Numbered from the stretch's first letter, positions 1-9,268 are shown. The stretch: 64,000 nucleotides of DNA from Phormidesmis priestleyi Ana (GCA_001314865.1 LJZR01000004.1:166321-230320), one strand, 5' to 3'. Notes: generated by a model from the letters alone, not told the origin. Program-made: numbers and translations.

Positions 1-1
1 A

Positions 2-118
2 AAAGTGATCATTACGCCGCCCCAGGATTTAAGCGCAGCCGAAAAGTCTTTATACGAGAAAATTCGCGACAGCCGCAAGCAAGACCCCAGAGCGAGTATT
101 GCCAACATCCACCTGTAG
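2..118 (+). CDS. 3' end of a probable DnaJ-type chaperone (partial)
   Basis: The window opens inside a gene. Frame 2 reads 38 residues to a TAG stop. The tail resembles the C-terminal end of DnaJ or CbpA-like co-chaperones, where a short beta strand (KVIITPP) is followed by a helix rich in Glu, Lys and Arg (LSAAEKSLYEKIRD). In that family this closes the second substrate-binding beta domain. The J-domain and most of the protein lie before the window, so the assignment rests on this short match. It points at the 3' end of the LysR gene on the other strand. Confidence 0.45.
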   Translation, partial: KVIITPPQDLSAAEKSLYEKIRDSRKQDPRASIANIHL

Positions 119-149
119 AAACCGTCTTAATCAAGCATTCATAAATGCA

Positions 150-1079
150 TCAGTGATTGGCGGGTACGATATCGTTTTTTTGCTTCCAGGTTGCTTTTAA
201 AGTATCTAAAAAGGCAAAAACAGGGGGCGTTTGCAAAGCATCGGCCAGAGTAATGACCCCAATGACTCTTTGTAGGGGCACAGGTAGCGATCGCACCACG
301 ACATCATCCGGAATAGGCTCAGCCGCCAGCTGCGCAATAATCGTTGCGCCTAGCCCTCGCCTTACCATACTTACCACCGTAGAGTCTTCTTTGACTTCAT
401 AGGCTGGCAGAATCGTCTGACCATTGCGCAGCAGGTATTGATCCACATTGTAACGACAGCCATCATCGGGCAGCGGTAAAATCAGCGGTAGCGCCGTTAG
501 GTCATCCCAGCTCAGCGGCCCTTCCCCTTGAGGCGCTTTATCCTTGGGCATTAGCACCACATAGTCATCTCTAAACAGCTCCCAGGCATCAAATGCCTCA
601 CTCACGGGCAAATAGGTAAAGCCTACATCAGCCTCGCCGCGTCGCAATATCTCTTCGGCCCCACGCACATCATTGCCTTCACCAATCGAAACGCTAATCC
701 CCGGATACTGCTTCCGAAATTCTTCAATCACAACCGGCAGCACATGGGTCGCTACACTACGAAAGCCCACCACCCGCACTAAGCCCGCCTGCAATCCTTT
801 GGCATCTTGCGCCTTGCGCCCAATTACCTTTAGCAAACCCAGCATTTTAGTGGCTTCGTTCGTCACATCTTGGCCCACGGGGGTCAGCACTGCACCTTGC
901 CGACCTCGGCTGAGCAAACTCACACCGAGTTCTTCTTCTAGGGTGGCGATCGCATGACTCACCGCCGACTGTGACAGATCCAACTTCGCAGCCGCGTCGC
1001 TAAAAGTGCCCGTACGCGCGATCGCTACTAGCGCCCGTAATTGAGACAGCTTAATTCGATTGACATTAATCTCAGCCAT
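150..1079 (-). CDS. LysR-family transcriptional regulator
   Basis: The protein has about 309 residues. Its N-terminal winged helix-turn-helix reads LRALVAIARTGTFSDAAAKL followed by SQSAVSHAIATLEEELG, the LysR DNA-binding signature. A periplasmic-binding-protein-like effector domain follows (GLVRVVGFRSVATHVLP, then GEADVGFTYLP). The open frame extends upstream to 1196, but the ATG at 1079 gives the usual LysR N-terminus and is preceded by the same pyrimidine-rich leader seen before two other genes in this window. It is transcribed away from the exonuclease gene at 1263, so the shared spacer may carry its own operator. Target genes and co-inducer cannot be read from the sequence. Confidence 0.9.
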   Translation of the reverse strand: MAEINVNRIKLSQLRALVAIARTGTFSDAAAKLDLSQSAVSHAIATLEEELGVSLLSRGRQGAVLTPVGQDVTNEATKMLGLLKVIGRKAQDAKGLQAGLVRVVGFRSVATHVLPVVIEEFRKQYPGISVSIGEGNDVRGAEEILRRGEADVGFTYLPVSEAFDAWELFRDDYVVLMPKDKAPQGEGPLSWDDLTALPLILPLPDDGCRYNVDQYLLRNGQTILPAYEVKEDSTVVSMVRRGLGATIIAQLAAEPIPDDVVVRSLPVPLQRVIGVITLADALQTPPVFAFLDTLKATWKQKNDIVPANH

Positions 1080-1226
1080 AGAAGAAAAGTCAGAAGGAGG
1101 AGGGATGAAGGATGAGTTTAAAGCGGCAAGCGGCTTTCCATCAATAATTCTTTTTATTTTTATAGTGTAGGTCAACCCTCTTAGCGCCTCACCCATCGTT
1201 CATACTTCATCACTCACTCACTCATT

Positions 1227-1254
1227 CTTCATCCTTCATCCTTCATCCTTCATC
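1227..1254 (+). repeat. 4 x 7-bp CTTCATC tandem repeat
   Basis: Four exact CTTCATC copies end 8 bases before the ATG of the exonuclease gene at 1263. They make a pyrimidine-only leader with no Shine-Dalgarno-like purine tract. Confidence 0.85.
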
Positions 1255-1262
1255 CCTCTCCC

Positions 1263-2267
1263 ATGTCTCTTATTACCGTTCGCCCCGAAGGTCTCTACTG
1301 CGCTGCTGGCAACTTTTACATCGACCCTTGGAAACCGGTAGAGACCGGGCTTATTACCCATGCCCATGCTGACCATGCCTATCGCGGTCATCATCATTAC
1401 TATGCGACTGCCATTTCAGAAGGCATTTTGCGCCGCCGCTTGGGGCAAGATATCTCGCTTAGCGGCGTTCGCTATGGCGACCCAATCAAGCTAGGCGATA
1501 CCTGGGTATCCTTCCATCCGGCTGGCCATGTGCTCGGATCAGCCCAGGTGCGGGTAGAACACAAAGGCGAAGTATGGGTGGTTTCGGGCGACTACAAGCG
1601 CGACGCTGATCCGTCCTGTACGCCGTTTGAAGTAGTCGAATGCGACAGCTTTATTACAGAGGCGACCTTTGGCCTACCCATTTATTGGTGGGACAGCGGC
1701 GAAGTCACCGCCCGAGAAATTCATCAGTGGTGGGAGAGTGACCCCACACGCCCTTCGCTGCTGTTTTGCTATGCGTTTGGCAAGTCGCAACGGGTGTTAG
1801 CTGAGCTAGCAAAATTTAGCGATCGCCCCGTTTATCTTCACGGCGCTGTACACACCCTCACCGAAATCTATCGAGCAGTCGGCGTACCAATGGTGCCGAC
1901 CATTCCTGTTTCAGAAACAGAAAAGTCTTATAAGTTTGAGGGTGATCTCATCATCTCACCGCCATCAGGCCATCGATCTAGCTGGATGAAACGCTTTAAG
2001 CGCCCACAAACGGCCTTTGCCTCCGGTTGGATGGCTGTTAGGGGCGCCCGTAGGCGACGCGGCTACGAACGCGGCTTTGTCCTTTCTGACCATGCCGATT
2101 GGCCAGGACTCATTAAAACGATAAAACAAACCAAAGCCAAAAACATCTATGTCACGCATGGTCAAAATGAGGTCCTTTCTCGCTACCTCACCGAAGAAAT
2201 GGGACTAAATGCTCAACCCCTAAAAACGCTTTTCGCAGGAGAGACCGATGAAGGCGTCGCTGATTAA
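1263..2267 (+). CDS. Ligase-associated-type DNA exonuclease, metallo-beta-lactamase fold
   Basis: This 334-residue protein matches the family annotated as ligase-associated DNA exonuclease (TIGR04122), related to beta-CASP nucleases. The metal-binding motif HAHADH is near residue 33, with further ligands in GHVLGSAQV, SGDYKRDADP and, near the C-terminus, LSDHADW and VTHGQ. In other bacteria the gene sits with an ATP-dependent DNA ligase and a DEXH helicase in a putative repair cluster. No such partner lies in this window, so the link to ligation is by family only. The start ATG follows a CTTCATC repeat leader. Confidence 0.85.
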   Translation: MSLITVRPEGLYCAAGNFYIDPWKPVETGLITHAHADHAYRGHHHYYATAISEGILRRRLGQDISLSGVRYGDPIKLGDTWVSFHPAGHVLGSAQVRVEHKGEVWVVSGDYKRDADPSCTPFEVVECDSFITEATFGLPIYWWDSGEVTAREIHQWWESDPTRPSLLFCYAFGKSQRVLAELAKFSDRPVYLHGAVHTLTEIYRAVGVPMVPTIPVSETEKSYKFEGDLIISPPSGHRSSWMKRFKRPQTAFASGWMAVRGARRRRGYERGFVLSDHADWPGLIKTIKQTKAKNIYVTHGQNEVLSRYLTEEMGLNAQPLKTLFAGETDEGVAD

Positions 2268-2275
2268 ATAGCTTA

Positions 2276-3442
2276 CTATTGGCCCCAGCTATCTTGCGGC
2301 ATGAATCGGGTGTCGGTTGGGAGCGACTGAACCGGGGCGGTGAGTTCAAATTCGGCGTCGTCAATACGCTGCTTAAGATCGAGCGCAACCTGTTGGGCGA
2401 AATACAGGCTAGAGAGGGGCGCGGTGCGAACGGTTTTACCTTCAAGAGTGAGGCGGCCTGATTTGAGTTGGGCGTAGCTGACTAGGCCAAAGGTAGGACG
2501 CACTCGCCGAGGAATCGAAAAGTCAATCACAGGGGCAACGAGGTCTTGGTCGCTGACTGAGCAGCGCATGAGGACTTCTTCATTGAGAATGGGGATGGGA
2601 ATACCAATGCCCAGCATGAGTGAGGGGCCGTAGCCTTTGAAGTAGCAGCCGCGCACCCAACTGGCATTCATCCGCTTAGCATCGCCAATCACGGCTAGCG
2701 TGGCCGCAGGGCCAACAGGCGTGCGGTTGGGCAAACGCCGCTGTAGCGGAAAGTGCTGCGTACCTTCCCAAGTAATGTAGCCTTCGCCGCCGCCCAGCAA
2801 AATGCGGGTGCCGATGCCAATAGTGTTGAGTTCGGGATCGTTCAGCAAGGGCGAAAGCGCACCGCTGTTGGCATAAACAGCATTGCCGAGGCGAGGCTGC
2901 AAGGGGCCCAGATAGGTCGATAAGGGGCGATCGCCGCCATTGACCCCCACAATAAAGTTTTGGTACAGGTTGCGCGGGTTAAATAGGTAGAACTGATTGA
3001 TGCGATCGCGCGTAATCGTCGTATCTAAACTCGCCCGAGGGTAGCAGTCAGTCATTTGGCCAATTGCTGAGAGCGTTACCGACTTATCAGCAACCAAATC
3101 AGCAATCACATGGCCACCGCCTTTCTCCTCCGCCTCACTCTCTCTTCCGGGCGTGGCCATCTGGCCTGCCCCAATGTACAGATCCACCGCCCCAAAGCCC
3201 GAGTAAGCCAGCACCCCGTCTAAATGACACTCCACGATCTTAATTGGCGGGTCAGTATGCCCCAAATTAATCATTGCGCCCGAGCCTTCCATCGGCTCAA
3301 AAGTGCCTGTCGTAATCACATCCACTGTTTTAGCGGCCTGCGCAACGCCCATTTGAGCAATCAGCGCTTTGGCCTCAGTGATGGTCCAAACGGTGACGGT
3401 GCCCCGACGAATCTTGTCGTTAATTTCGGCGACTGTGCGCAT
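2276..3442 (-). CDS. DUF39/HcyBio-family protein (putative homocysteine-forming sulfur transfer)
   Basis: The protein has about 388 residues and is the cyanobacterial form of the DUF39 (HcyBio) family. Archaeal members convert aspartate semialdehyde and a sulfur donor to homocysteine. Recognisable blocks are VDVITTGTFEPM, INLGHTDPPIKIVECHLDG, GQMTDCYPRASLD and RILLGGGEGYITWEGTQH. Where archaeal members are recalled to have a functional cysteine just after FGPM, this protein has Glu (EPMEGSGA). The later cysteine in TDCYPR is kept. The ATG at 3442 is preferred because it lies 5 bases after the stop of the upstream small membrane gene; the longer frame to 3514 would overlap it. Activity in cyanobacteria is inferred. 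Confidence 0.8.
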   Translation of the reverse strand: MRTVAEINDKIRRGTVTVWTITEAKALIAQMGVAQAAKTVDVITTGTFEPMEGSGAMINLGHTDPPIKIVECHLDGVLAYSGFGAVDLYIGAGQMATPGRESEAEEKGGGHVIADLVADKSVTLSAIGQMTDCYPRASLDTTITRDRINQFYLFNPRNLYQNFIVGVNGGDRPLSTYLGPLQPRLGNAVYANSGALSPLLNDPELNTIGIGTRILLGGGEGYITWEGTQHFPLQRRLPNRTPVGPAATLAVIGDAKRMNASWVRGCYFKGYGPSLMLGIGIPIPILNEEVLMRCSVSDQDLVAPVIDFSIPRRVRPTFGLVSYAQLKSGRLTLEGKTVRTAPLSSLYFAQQVALDLKQRIDDAEFELTAPVQSLPTDTRFMPQDSWGQ

Positions 3443-3447
3443 AGAGA

Positions 3448-3642
3448 CTATCGCTTTAAAGCGACCAAGAGCCCGAGTCCAATCACAACACTGGGCAAAA
3501 CAACAATCGCCCACACCAGCCCATTAAGGCTTTCGGTAAAAGGCTCGTCAATCAGCAGCAGTGGCCCGCCGTATTTAATCGCGAGGCTCAGAAAGGCTGA
3601 AAGCCCTACAATTTTGGTGATGAAGCCAATGTTATTACTCAT
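3448..3642 (-). CDS. Small two-span membrane protein, coupled to the DUF39 gene
   Basis: This 64-residue protein has two hydrophobic segments, about residues 8-30 (KIVGLSAFLSLAIKYGGPLLL) and 42-62 (LVWAIVVLPSVVIGLGLLVAL), joined by a short acidic loop. It is read in the same direction as the DUF39 gene with a 5-base gap, so co-translation is likely. It is not recognised as a named family. Good hydrophobic patterning and tight coupling make it a credible gene. It may anchor or feed the DUF39 enzyme at the membrane, but that is only an inference from position. Confidence 0.65.
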   Translation of the reverse strand: MSNNIGFITKIVGLSAFLSLAIKYGGPLLLIDEPFTESLNGLVWAIVVLPSVVIGLGLLVALKR

Positions 3643-3692
3643 GTGTTATCACTCATGCCCATATGCTCATCTCACATGCTCATCTCATATGC

Positions 3693-4625
3693 TCATGAAG
3701 CGGTACTCAAATCGGTAGCCAATGGTGCTGCCTTGGCCAGCCGAATTGTCATAGAACACCATTCATCCTGAGTGTCCATGCCTGTCACCTGCCAGCCATG
3801 AGCAACCAAATGTTCTTCTACCCAGGGCGCTTTGCTAATGAGCACGCCGCTCAAAACACCCCAGGTAGCAGGCCCCGCTAGCTCGCTAAGGCGAGGAATA
3901 ATGAGGCCCACAATAATTTCTGACAAAATGTTGCACACAATGCCATCCACCGGCAGCGCATCGGCCTGCTGTGCCATTTCAATAATTTCAGGTAGGCTAC
4001 CAACCTTCACCGGTAACCGAGCTAGGTCAATGCCATTCGCCTGCGCATTCGTCTGGGTAGAACTAAAAGCCAGCGGATCAACATCAGCCGCATAAGCTCG
4101 CCTTGCTCCGTACAGCAAAGACACAATCGATAAAATGCCCGAACCACAGCCAATATCAGCGATGGTTGCGCCGATGAGAGCCTGTTTTTCGAGGGCTTTT
4201 AAGCATAGCTGAGTGGTGGCATGAGCCCCCGTGCCAAAGGCACTCCCTGGATCAAGGGTGAGAATAGTGCGCGACGTGTCGGGAGGGGTGAGCCAGGCGG
4301 GATTTATCAGGAGGCGATCGCCCACTTCCTCAGCCCGCCAATGGCGCTTCCAACTCTTAGCCCAATCCTCTTCAGCAATCAGCTGCCAGCTAACACTTAC
4401 CGACGCATCTTCAAGCCTTGCCAACAGTTCAGACTTAAAGGTTTCTAGCGCCTCAGGCTGAAGCTGAGACGCTAAAAAATAAGCCGTCACGATGCGACTA
4501 TCATCCTTTTTTTGGCTGGCCGTCCCTTTACTACCAAGCTGATCAAACGCCCAGTAAACACTGTCTTCTAGCGCCAGCGGACAAACAACCGTAACTGCCC
4601 ACCACTGGTGGTTTTCGTGACTCAT
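3693..4625 (-). CDS. prmA: Ribosomal protein L11 methyltransferase
   Basis: The protein has about 310 residues from the ATG at 4625 (MSHENHQWW). It trimethylates ribosomal protein L11 using S-adenosylmethionine. The central part shows the PrmA signature LDPGSAFGTGAHATTQLCL and the SAM-binding loop IADIGCGSGILSI, followed by YAADVDPLA and the catalytic-region motif VCNILSEII. The open frame upstream of the ATG is low-complexity sequence made from local repeats (RKATRKATRT) and is probably untranslated. It lies downstream of serA on the same strand; serA-prmA adjacency is also known in other cyanobacteria such as Synechocystis. Confidence 0.92.
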   Translation of the reverse strand: MSHENHQWWAVTVVCPLALEDSVYWAFDQLGSKGTASQKKDDSRIVTAYFLASQLQPEALETFKSELLARLEDASVSVSWQLIAEEDWAKSWKRHWRAEEVGDRLLINPAWLTPPDTSRTILTLDPGSAFGTGAHATTQLCLKALEKQALIGATIADIGCGSGILSIVSLLYGARRAYAADVDPLAFSSTQTNAQANGIDLARLPVKVGSLPEIIEMAQQADALPVDGIVCNILSEIIVGLIIPRLSELAGPATWGVLSGVLISKAPWVEEHLVAHGWQVTGMDTQDEWCSMTIRLAKAAPLATDLSTAS

Positions 4626-4798
4626 AGTTCTCGTAGCTTTTCTCGTAGCTTTTCTCGTAACTGTTCTCGCAATTGAAATCGCAATTGGGCTTGCAACTGA
4701 CGGCCCTGTCAACTGGCTGACCGGCCCTGTCAACTGACTGACCGGTCATTTAACTGGCTGACCGGTCATTTAACAGGGCATTTACTTATGGCATTTAC
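4626..4798. repeat. Degenerate tandem repeats between prmA and serA
   Basis: The spacer consists largely of short imperfect repeats. Near 4626-4670 there are copies of a TCGTAGCTTTTC-like unit, and near 4700-4775 there are repeated blocks containing CTGACCGGTCATTTAAC. GGCATTTACTTA occurs twice at the end. No gene or clear terminator is visible. Confidence 0.6.
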
Positions 4799-6379
4799 TT
4801 ACAAAGCAACCGTATAGGCATCGCGAATACCGGGTTCCTTCTTAATTTCGTCTAAAATCCCTTCCGGCAAGGGATCGTCAATGCTAAGCACCATCACGGC
4901 GTCGCCTCGGACAATTTTACGACCCACTTGCATACTGGCAATATTGACATTGAAGCTACCGAGCAGCGAGCCAATTTTACCAATGATTCCGGGCATGTCG
5001 CGGTGCAGCGTAAAGAGCATGTACTGAGTGGGCGGTACGTTAATGGGGAAATGATCCATATCAATAATGCGCACCTCAGTGCCACCCAGCAAAACGCCCG
5101 TCACAGAATGCTCGCCCAAAGATCCCTTCGCCGCTAGGTGCAGTGAGCCCGTATAGTCTTGGGCAGTCGTATCGCGGGTTTCAACCACGCGAATACCGCG
5201 CTCTTTGGCTTCAATAGAAGCGTTGACATAGTTGACGCGCTCTTGCAGAGCATTGGAGAGCAAGCCTTTCAGCGCCGCTACAACAATTGGCTTGGTATCG
5301 TTTTCAGCCAGTTCGCCCTGTAAGCGAATGGTGAGTTCTTCAATCCGGCCACCCGCTAGCTGACCCACAAAGTTGCCTAGCGTTTCGGCTAGATTTAGGT
5401 ACGGACGCAGCTTTTCGAGCATGTCGGGGCGTAGGCCCGGAATGTTGACCGCTGAACGAGCAGGCAAACCCAGCAAAACATCGCGAATTTGCTCGGCGAC
5501 ATCAACGGCAACGTTGACCTGAGCTTCGGCAGTTGAAGCGCCCAAGTGAGGCGTTAGCACCAGTGACTTACCCACCGCGCGCAGCGGAGAGTCGCCCAGA
5601 GGTTCTTTGTCATACACATCTAGCGCTGCGCCTGCAATGACGCCGTCTTGCAGGGCCTGAGCGAGGGCAGCTTCGTCAATAATGCCGCCACGGGCGCAGT
5701 TGACAATGCGAGCGGTGGGCTTCATTTTGGCCAGCGACTCGGCGTTGATTAAGTTGGCGGTATCGGGCGTTTTTGGAATGTGAAGGGTAATGTAGTCCGA
5801 CTCGCGCAACAAAAAGTCTATTTCGACCAGGCGGCAGTTGAGTTCTTCGGCGCGATCGCTCGAAATATACGGGTCAAACGCCAGCAGATTCATCCCCATC
5901 GCTCTGGCCACCGTGGCCACATGCGAGCCAATTTTGCCTAAGCCAACCACACCCAGCGTCTTTTTATACACCTCTACACCCGTAAAGGCTTTGCGATCCC
6001 AGCCACCCTCTTTCATCGACTGGTTGGCCGCTGGAATATAGCGCGACATGGAGAGCATCATCGCCAAGGCATGCTCAGCCGCAGCAATGGTATTCCCCTC
6101 CGGCGAGTTCACGACCACAATGCCGCGACGCGTGGCCGAAGGCACATCTACATTGTCAACCCCGACGCCTGCTCGACCGATAATTTTGAGGTTAGTCCCT
6201 GCTTCGAGCACCTCTTTGGTGACTTTGGTACCCGAGCGAATCATCAGCGCGTCGTATTCCGGAATGATGGCGATCAATTCTTCTAGCGGCAGCTTGGTCT
6301 TAACATCTACGGTCGCGACCTGAGAAAGGATGTCGATTCCGGCTTGGTCAATAGGATCTGAGACGAGTACCTTAGACAT
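4799..6379 (-). CDS. serA: D-3-phosphoglycerate dehydrogenase
   Basis: This 526-residue protein catalyses the first step of phosphorylated serine synthesis, oxidising 3-phosphoglycerate with NAD. The Rossmann motif is GVVGLGKIGSHVA, followed by the D-isomer dehydrogenase signatures (ARIVNCARGGIIDEAAL and TPHLGAST). After the catalytic core come an intervening allosteric-substrate-binding domain and a C-terminal ACT domain beginning about FTLHRDMPGIIGKIG. This is the long SerA type. The ATG at 6379 (MSKVLVSDPID) is chosen over a TTG three codons upstream. prmA follows downstream. Confidence 0.95.
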   Translation of the reverse strand: MSKVLVSDPIDQAGIDILSQVATVDVKTKLPLEELIAIIPEYDALMIRSGTKVTKEVLEAGTNLKIIGRAGVGVDNVDVPSATRRGIVVVNSPEGNTIAAAEHALAMMLSMSRYIPAANQSMKEGGWDRKAFTGVEVYKKTLGVVGLGKIGSHVATVARAMGMNLLAFDPYISSDRAEELNCRLVEIDFLLRESDYITLHIPKTPDTANLINAESLAKMKPTARIVNCARGGIIDEAALAQALQDGVIAGAALDVYDKEPLGDSPLRAVGKSLVLTPHLGASTAEAQVNVAVDVAEQIRDVLLGLPARSAVNIPGLRPDMLEKLRPYLNLAETLGNFVGQLAGGRIEELTIRLQGELAENDTKPIVVAALKGLLSNALQERVNYVNASIEAKERGIRVVETRDTTAQDYTGSLHLAAKGSLGEHSVTGVLLGGTEVRIIDMDHFPINVPPTQYMLFTLHRDMPGIIGKIGSLLGSFNVNIASMQVGRKIVRGDAVMVLSIDDPLPEGILDEIKKEPGIRDAYTVAL

Positions 6380-6606
6380 GAATGACAAAAGTGTTTGAGC
6401 TTTACATTAGAGGACTTATCTTACTGCAAAGTGGGGGAGGCATTTTTAGATGGGAAGTAATGAGGGATACAGATTTCTTTTAGGCCCAGCAGCTGATATT
6501 GCCGCCATGCACTTACAAATAATTAGGCAAACAATCAGAGATTGTCAGGAATTGCCACGCTTTTCATCCTGCACTCAAGGTGATGGCACCTTCTTTGGCA
6601 CCTTCT

Positions 6607-7926
6607 TTAGAGAGCTTCTAAAGCGTTAAAAGCATCCACAATCACCTGGTTAGACATTACAAAACCTTCGGGATCGGTGAGTTGAATCCGGCTGTTAGGC
6701 CGAAGGTTTGTCACCGTTTGATAATCTTGACCATCCGTCTGAACATGAACCAGAGCGGGCCTATCTGGGAGTCTAGGTGGATGACTAGACTGAGGGTTAG
6801 CGTCGCCGCACCAGGGAAGAATCGCCTTTTCTATAGCCCTCAAACCCGGCTCTCCATACACTTGATACAGCTCATTCAAAGTGATCCCTTCTTTTAACCG
6901 TAGGCCCACCATCAGGCTCTCAAGCACCTGCTCTTGGACCGATATAACGGGGTCGTTTGTCTTACCCTTTTGCGCTACAAACTGATCGACCCAAGCGTGA
7001 TAGGTCTGCTGGGTGCGAGGCCGATCAATCCGCTGGCTGTGGAGGTAGCTGGTTGCCCCCATGCCAAAGCCGTAGTAAGGCTGGCTGCGCCAGTAGGTGA
7101 GGTTGTGCTGAGCCTGATAACCGGGCTTGGCATAGTTGCAAATTTCGTAATGGTCGTAGCCGCTAGCGGTGAGCGTCTGTTGAGCCATGCGATACATTTG
7201 GGCGGTGTGATCATCGCTGGGCAGCGGGGCTTCACCCGGCGTAAAGTAGCGAGCAAACGCGGTTTGAGGCTCGACGATTAGATCGTACTGAGAAATATGA
7301 GTGGGGTTGAGTGCGATCGCCTGCTGCAAAGAATCCTGCCAAGTCTCCAGCGTTTGATGCGGCAGGCCAGACATGAGATCGAGACTAACGTTTTTAAAGT
7401 TAGCCTGCTGCAAGCAATCAACTGCCCGCATAATATCCGCTCGCCGATGAAAGCGTCCGCTCGCTGCGAGCACCTCATCATAAAAATCTTGCACGCCTAA
7501 GCTAACGCGATTAACCCCAACAGATCGATAGCCCTGCGCGTGGGATAAATCAAAAGTCGCCGGGTCCATCTCCATCGAAACTTCGGCATCAGCGGCAATG
7601 CCGAAGCGCTCTTGCAGCGCGTTTAAAATAGTTTCTACCTGGGGCACTGCCAGCAGCGAAGGCGTGCCACCGCCAAAGAAAACGGTCTTGAGTGGGTACG
7701 TCGCCCCGTCATTTACCCCGTCATTTTCTAGCGGTGTCGCAGCAATTTCAGTGAGCAGCGTATCGATATACTGACTGATGGTTAGCGAAGTATCGCCGCG
7801 CTTGGTAGAACCCACCACTGAAACGGCAAAGTCGCAGTAATAGCATCGTCGCCGACAAAACGGAATATGAATATAGGCAGATGTGGCGGGAATTGGAGCA
7901 AAGAGATTGGCCAGAGGACGCACCAA
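6607..7926 (-). CDS. hemW: HemW-like radical SAM protein (coproporphyrinogen III oxidase-like)
   Basis: The protein has about 439 residues. The radical SAM cluster motif is HIPFCRRRCYYCDF (CxxxCxYC), and FFGGGTPSLL follows as in the HemN/HemW group. HemW proteins act as haem chaperones, whereas true HemN oxidises coproporphyrinogen. The short N-terminus without the HemN-specific extension favours HemW. No ATG exists before the cluster motif: the first codons available are TTG (7926) and GTG (7923), so the start is uncertain. Upstream lies a GAAGAAAGCGCCA repeat. It is convergent with nothing and stands alone between serA and the PIN-TRAM gene. Confidence 0.82.
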   Translation of the reverse strand: MVRPLANLFAPIPATSAYIHIPFCRRRCYYCDFAVSVVGSTKRGDTSLTISQYIDTLLTEIAATPLENDGVNDGATYPLKTVFFGGGTPSLLAVPQVETILNALQERFGIAADAEVSMEMDPATFDLSHAQGYRSVGVNRVSLGVQDFYDEVLAASGRFHRRADIMRAVDCLQQANFKNVSLDLMSGLPHQTLETWQDSLQQAIALNPTHISQYDLIVEPQTAFARYFTPGEAPLPSDDHTAQMYRMAQQTLTASGYDHYEICNYAKPGYQAQHNLTYWRSQPYYGFGMGATSYLHSQRIDRPRTQQTYHAWVDQFVAQKGKTNDPVISVQEQVLESLMVGLRLKEGITLNELYQVYGEPGLRAIEKAILPWCGDANPQSSHPPRLPDRPALVHVQTDGQDYQTVTNLRPNSRIQLTDPEGFVMSNQVIVDAFNALEAL

Positions 7927-8182
7927 AAGGAAGCAACAAGCGGGAGCACCAGAAGAAAGCGCCAGAAGAAAGCGCCAGAAGAACGAACAGTCGCAGCCAT
8001 ACCTGCTGCCTTTGATTACAAAAAAAGGGATAAAAGAAAGGATTGCTAACCCACCCCCTATAATAGCCGTAATTATAATCCCACCAAGGCTTGAGCGAGT
8101 GTCACAATCCTCTAAAACTCCCTAGAAACCGCTTCTAGAAACCGTTAGAGATGCACTATTTACAAGGCTTTATCACGAACCT

Positions 8183-9268
8183 ATGCTTGACGCACTCATC
8201 ATTTTTTCATTCGTTTTAACCGGAGCAGGCATCGGCTTTTTTAGCGTCGAGTTTTTACCAGACTCGGCCCTCCAGCAGGTCACCAACATAGAGGGGCTAG
8301 AGGCCGTCACTGGGGGCTTTGGGGCTCTTGTCGGCATTGGCGTTGGCCTCGTGGTGCAAACCAGCTATCGCCGAGTCGAAAAACAAATTAAGGACATGGC
8401 TCCTGACCTGCTGCTAGCCCGAGCCATTGGTTTGGTGATTGGCCTGCTCATTGCCAACCTGATGCTAGCACCGCTGTTTTTGCTGCCCATCCCTGAAAGG
8501 TTTGGCTTTATTAAGCCGGTCACCGCTGTCATGGGCAGTTTGCTATTTGCGGTGTCGGGCATTAGCCTAGCCGAAAGCAATGGCCGCGCCCTATTTAGGC
8601 TCATCAATCCCAACAGCTACCAGTCGATGCTCATTAACGAAGGAACGCTGAAGCCTTCAAAATCCAAAGTGCTTGACACCAGCTGCATTATTGATGGTCG
8701 GATTGAAGACTTGTTAAATACGGGCTTTATTGAGGGGCAGCTGGTCATTCCTCAGTTTGTGCTGCAAGAGCTTCAGCGCGTAGCAGATTCATCGAGCGAT
8801 CAAAAGCGGGCTCGGGGCCGGCGAGGTCTCGACATTCTCAATCGCATCCGAGAAGAGTATCCTAACCGTGTTCTGATTGACCCAGCTGACTATAGTGACG
8901 TGGCCGAAGTTGATGCCAAGCTTGTGAAGCTCGCCCAAGAAATGGACGCTGATCTGCTCACGACAGACTACAACCTCAATAAAGTCGCCAGCGTGCAGGA
9001 GGTGAATGTTCTCAATATTAACGACCTGGCCAAGGCCATTCGTCCGACCTATCTTCCGGGCGACGATATTGAAATTAGAGTGCTTAAAGAAGGCAAAGAA
9101 CCCTCTCAAGGCATTGGCTATCTCAACGACGGAACCATGGTTGTCATTGAAGAAGGCAATGAATTCATTGGGGACAATCTTGTGGTTGTCGTCACAGGCG
9201 CACTGCAAACCTCAGCGGGCCGAATGATTTTTGCTCGGCCTAACCGCTCAGCGATGGCGTCTTCGTAG
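8183..9268 (+). CDS. Membrane-anchored PIN-TRAM domain protein (YacL-like)
   Basis: The protein has 361 residues. The N-terminal 130 residues carry about four hydrophobic segments. A PIN nuclease domain begins at VLDTSCIIDGRIEDL, with acidic residues D165 and D171, and continues to DADLLTTDYNLNKVA with the distal acidic residues. A C-terminal TRAM RNA-binding domain covers about residues 295-355 (GDDIEIRVLKEGKEPSQGIGYL to VTGALQTSAGRMIFARP). This is the architecture of YacL-type proteins found in Gram-positives and cyanobacteria, thought to be RNases held at the membrane. The substrate is unknown. The ATG at 8183 directly precedes the first span. Confidence 0.88.
   Translation: MLDALIIFSFVLTGAGIGFFSVEFLPDSALQQVTNIEGLEAVTGGFGALVGIGVGLVVQTSYRRVEKQIKDMAPDLLLARAIGLVIGLLIANLMLAPLFLLPIPERFGFIKPVTAVMGSLLFAVSGISLAESNGRALFRLINPNSYQSMLINEGTLKPSKSKVLDTSCIIDGRIEDLLNTGFIEGQLVIPQFVLQELQRVADSSSDQKRARGRRGLDILNRIREEYPNRVLIDPADYSDVAEVDAKLVKLAQEMDADLLTTDYNLNKVASVQEVNVLNINDLAKAIRPTYLPGDDIEIRVLKEGKEPSQGIGYLNDGTMVVIEEGNEFIGDNLVVVVTGALQTSAGRMIFARPNRSAMASS

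Noticed and set aside
7782..8000. Hydrophobic minus-strand frame over the hemW 5' end
   Set aside because: It is an off-frame translation of hemW and the GAAGAAAGCGCCA repeat, with no support of its own.
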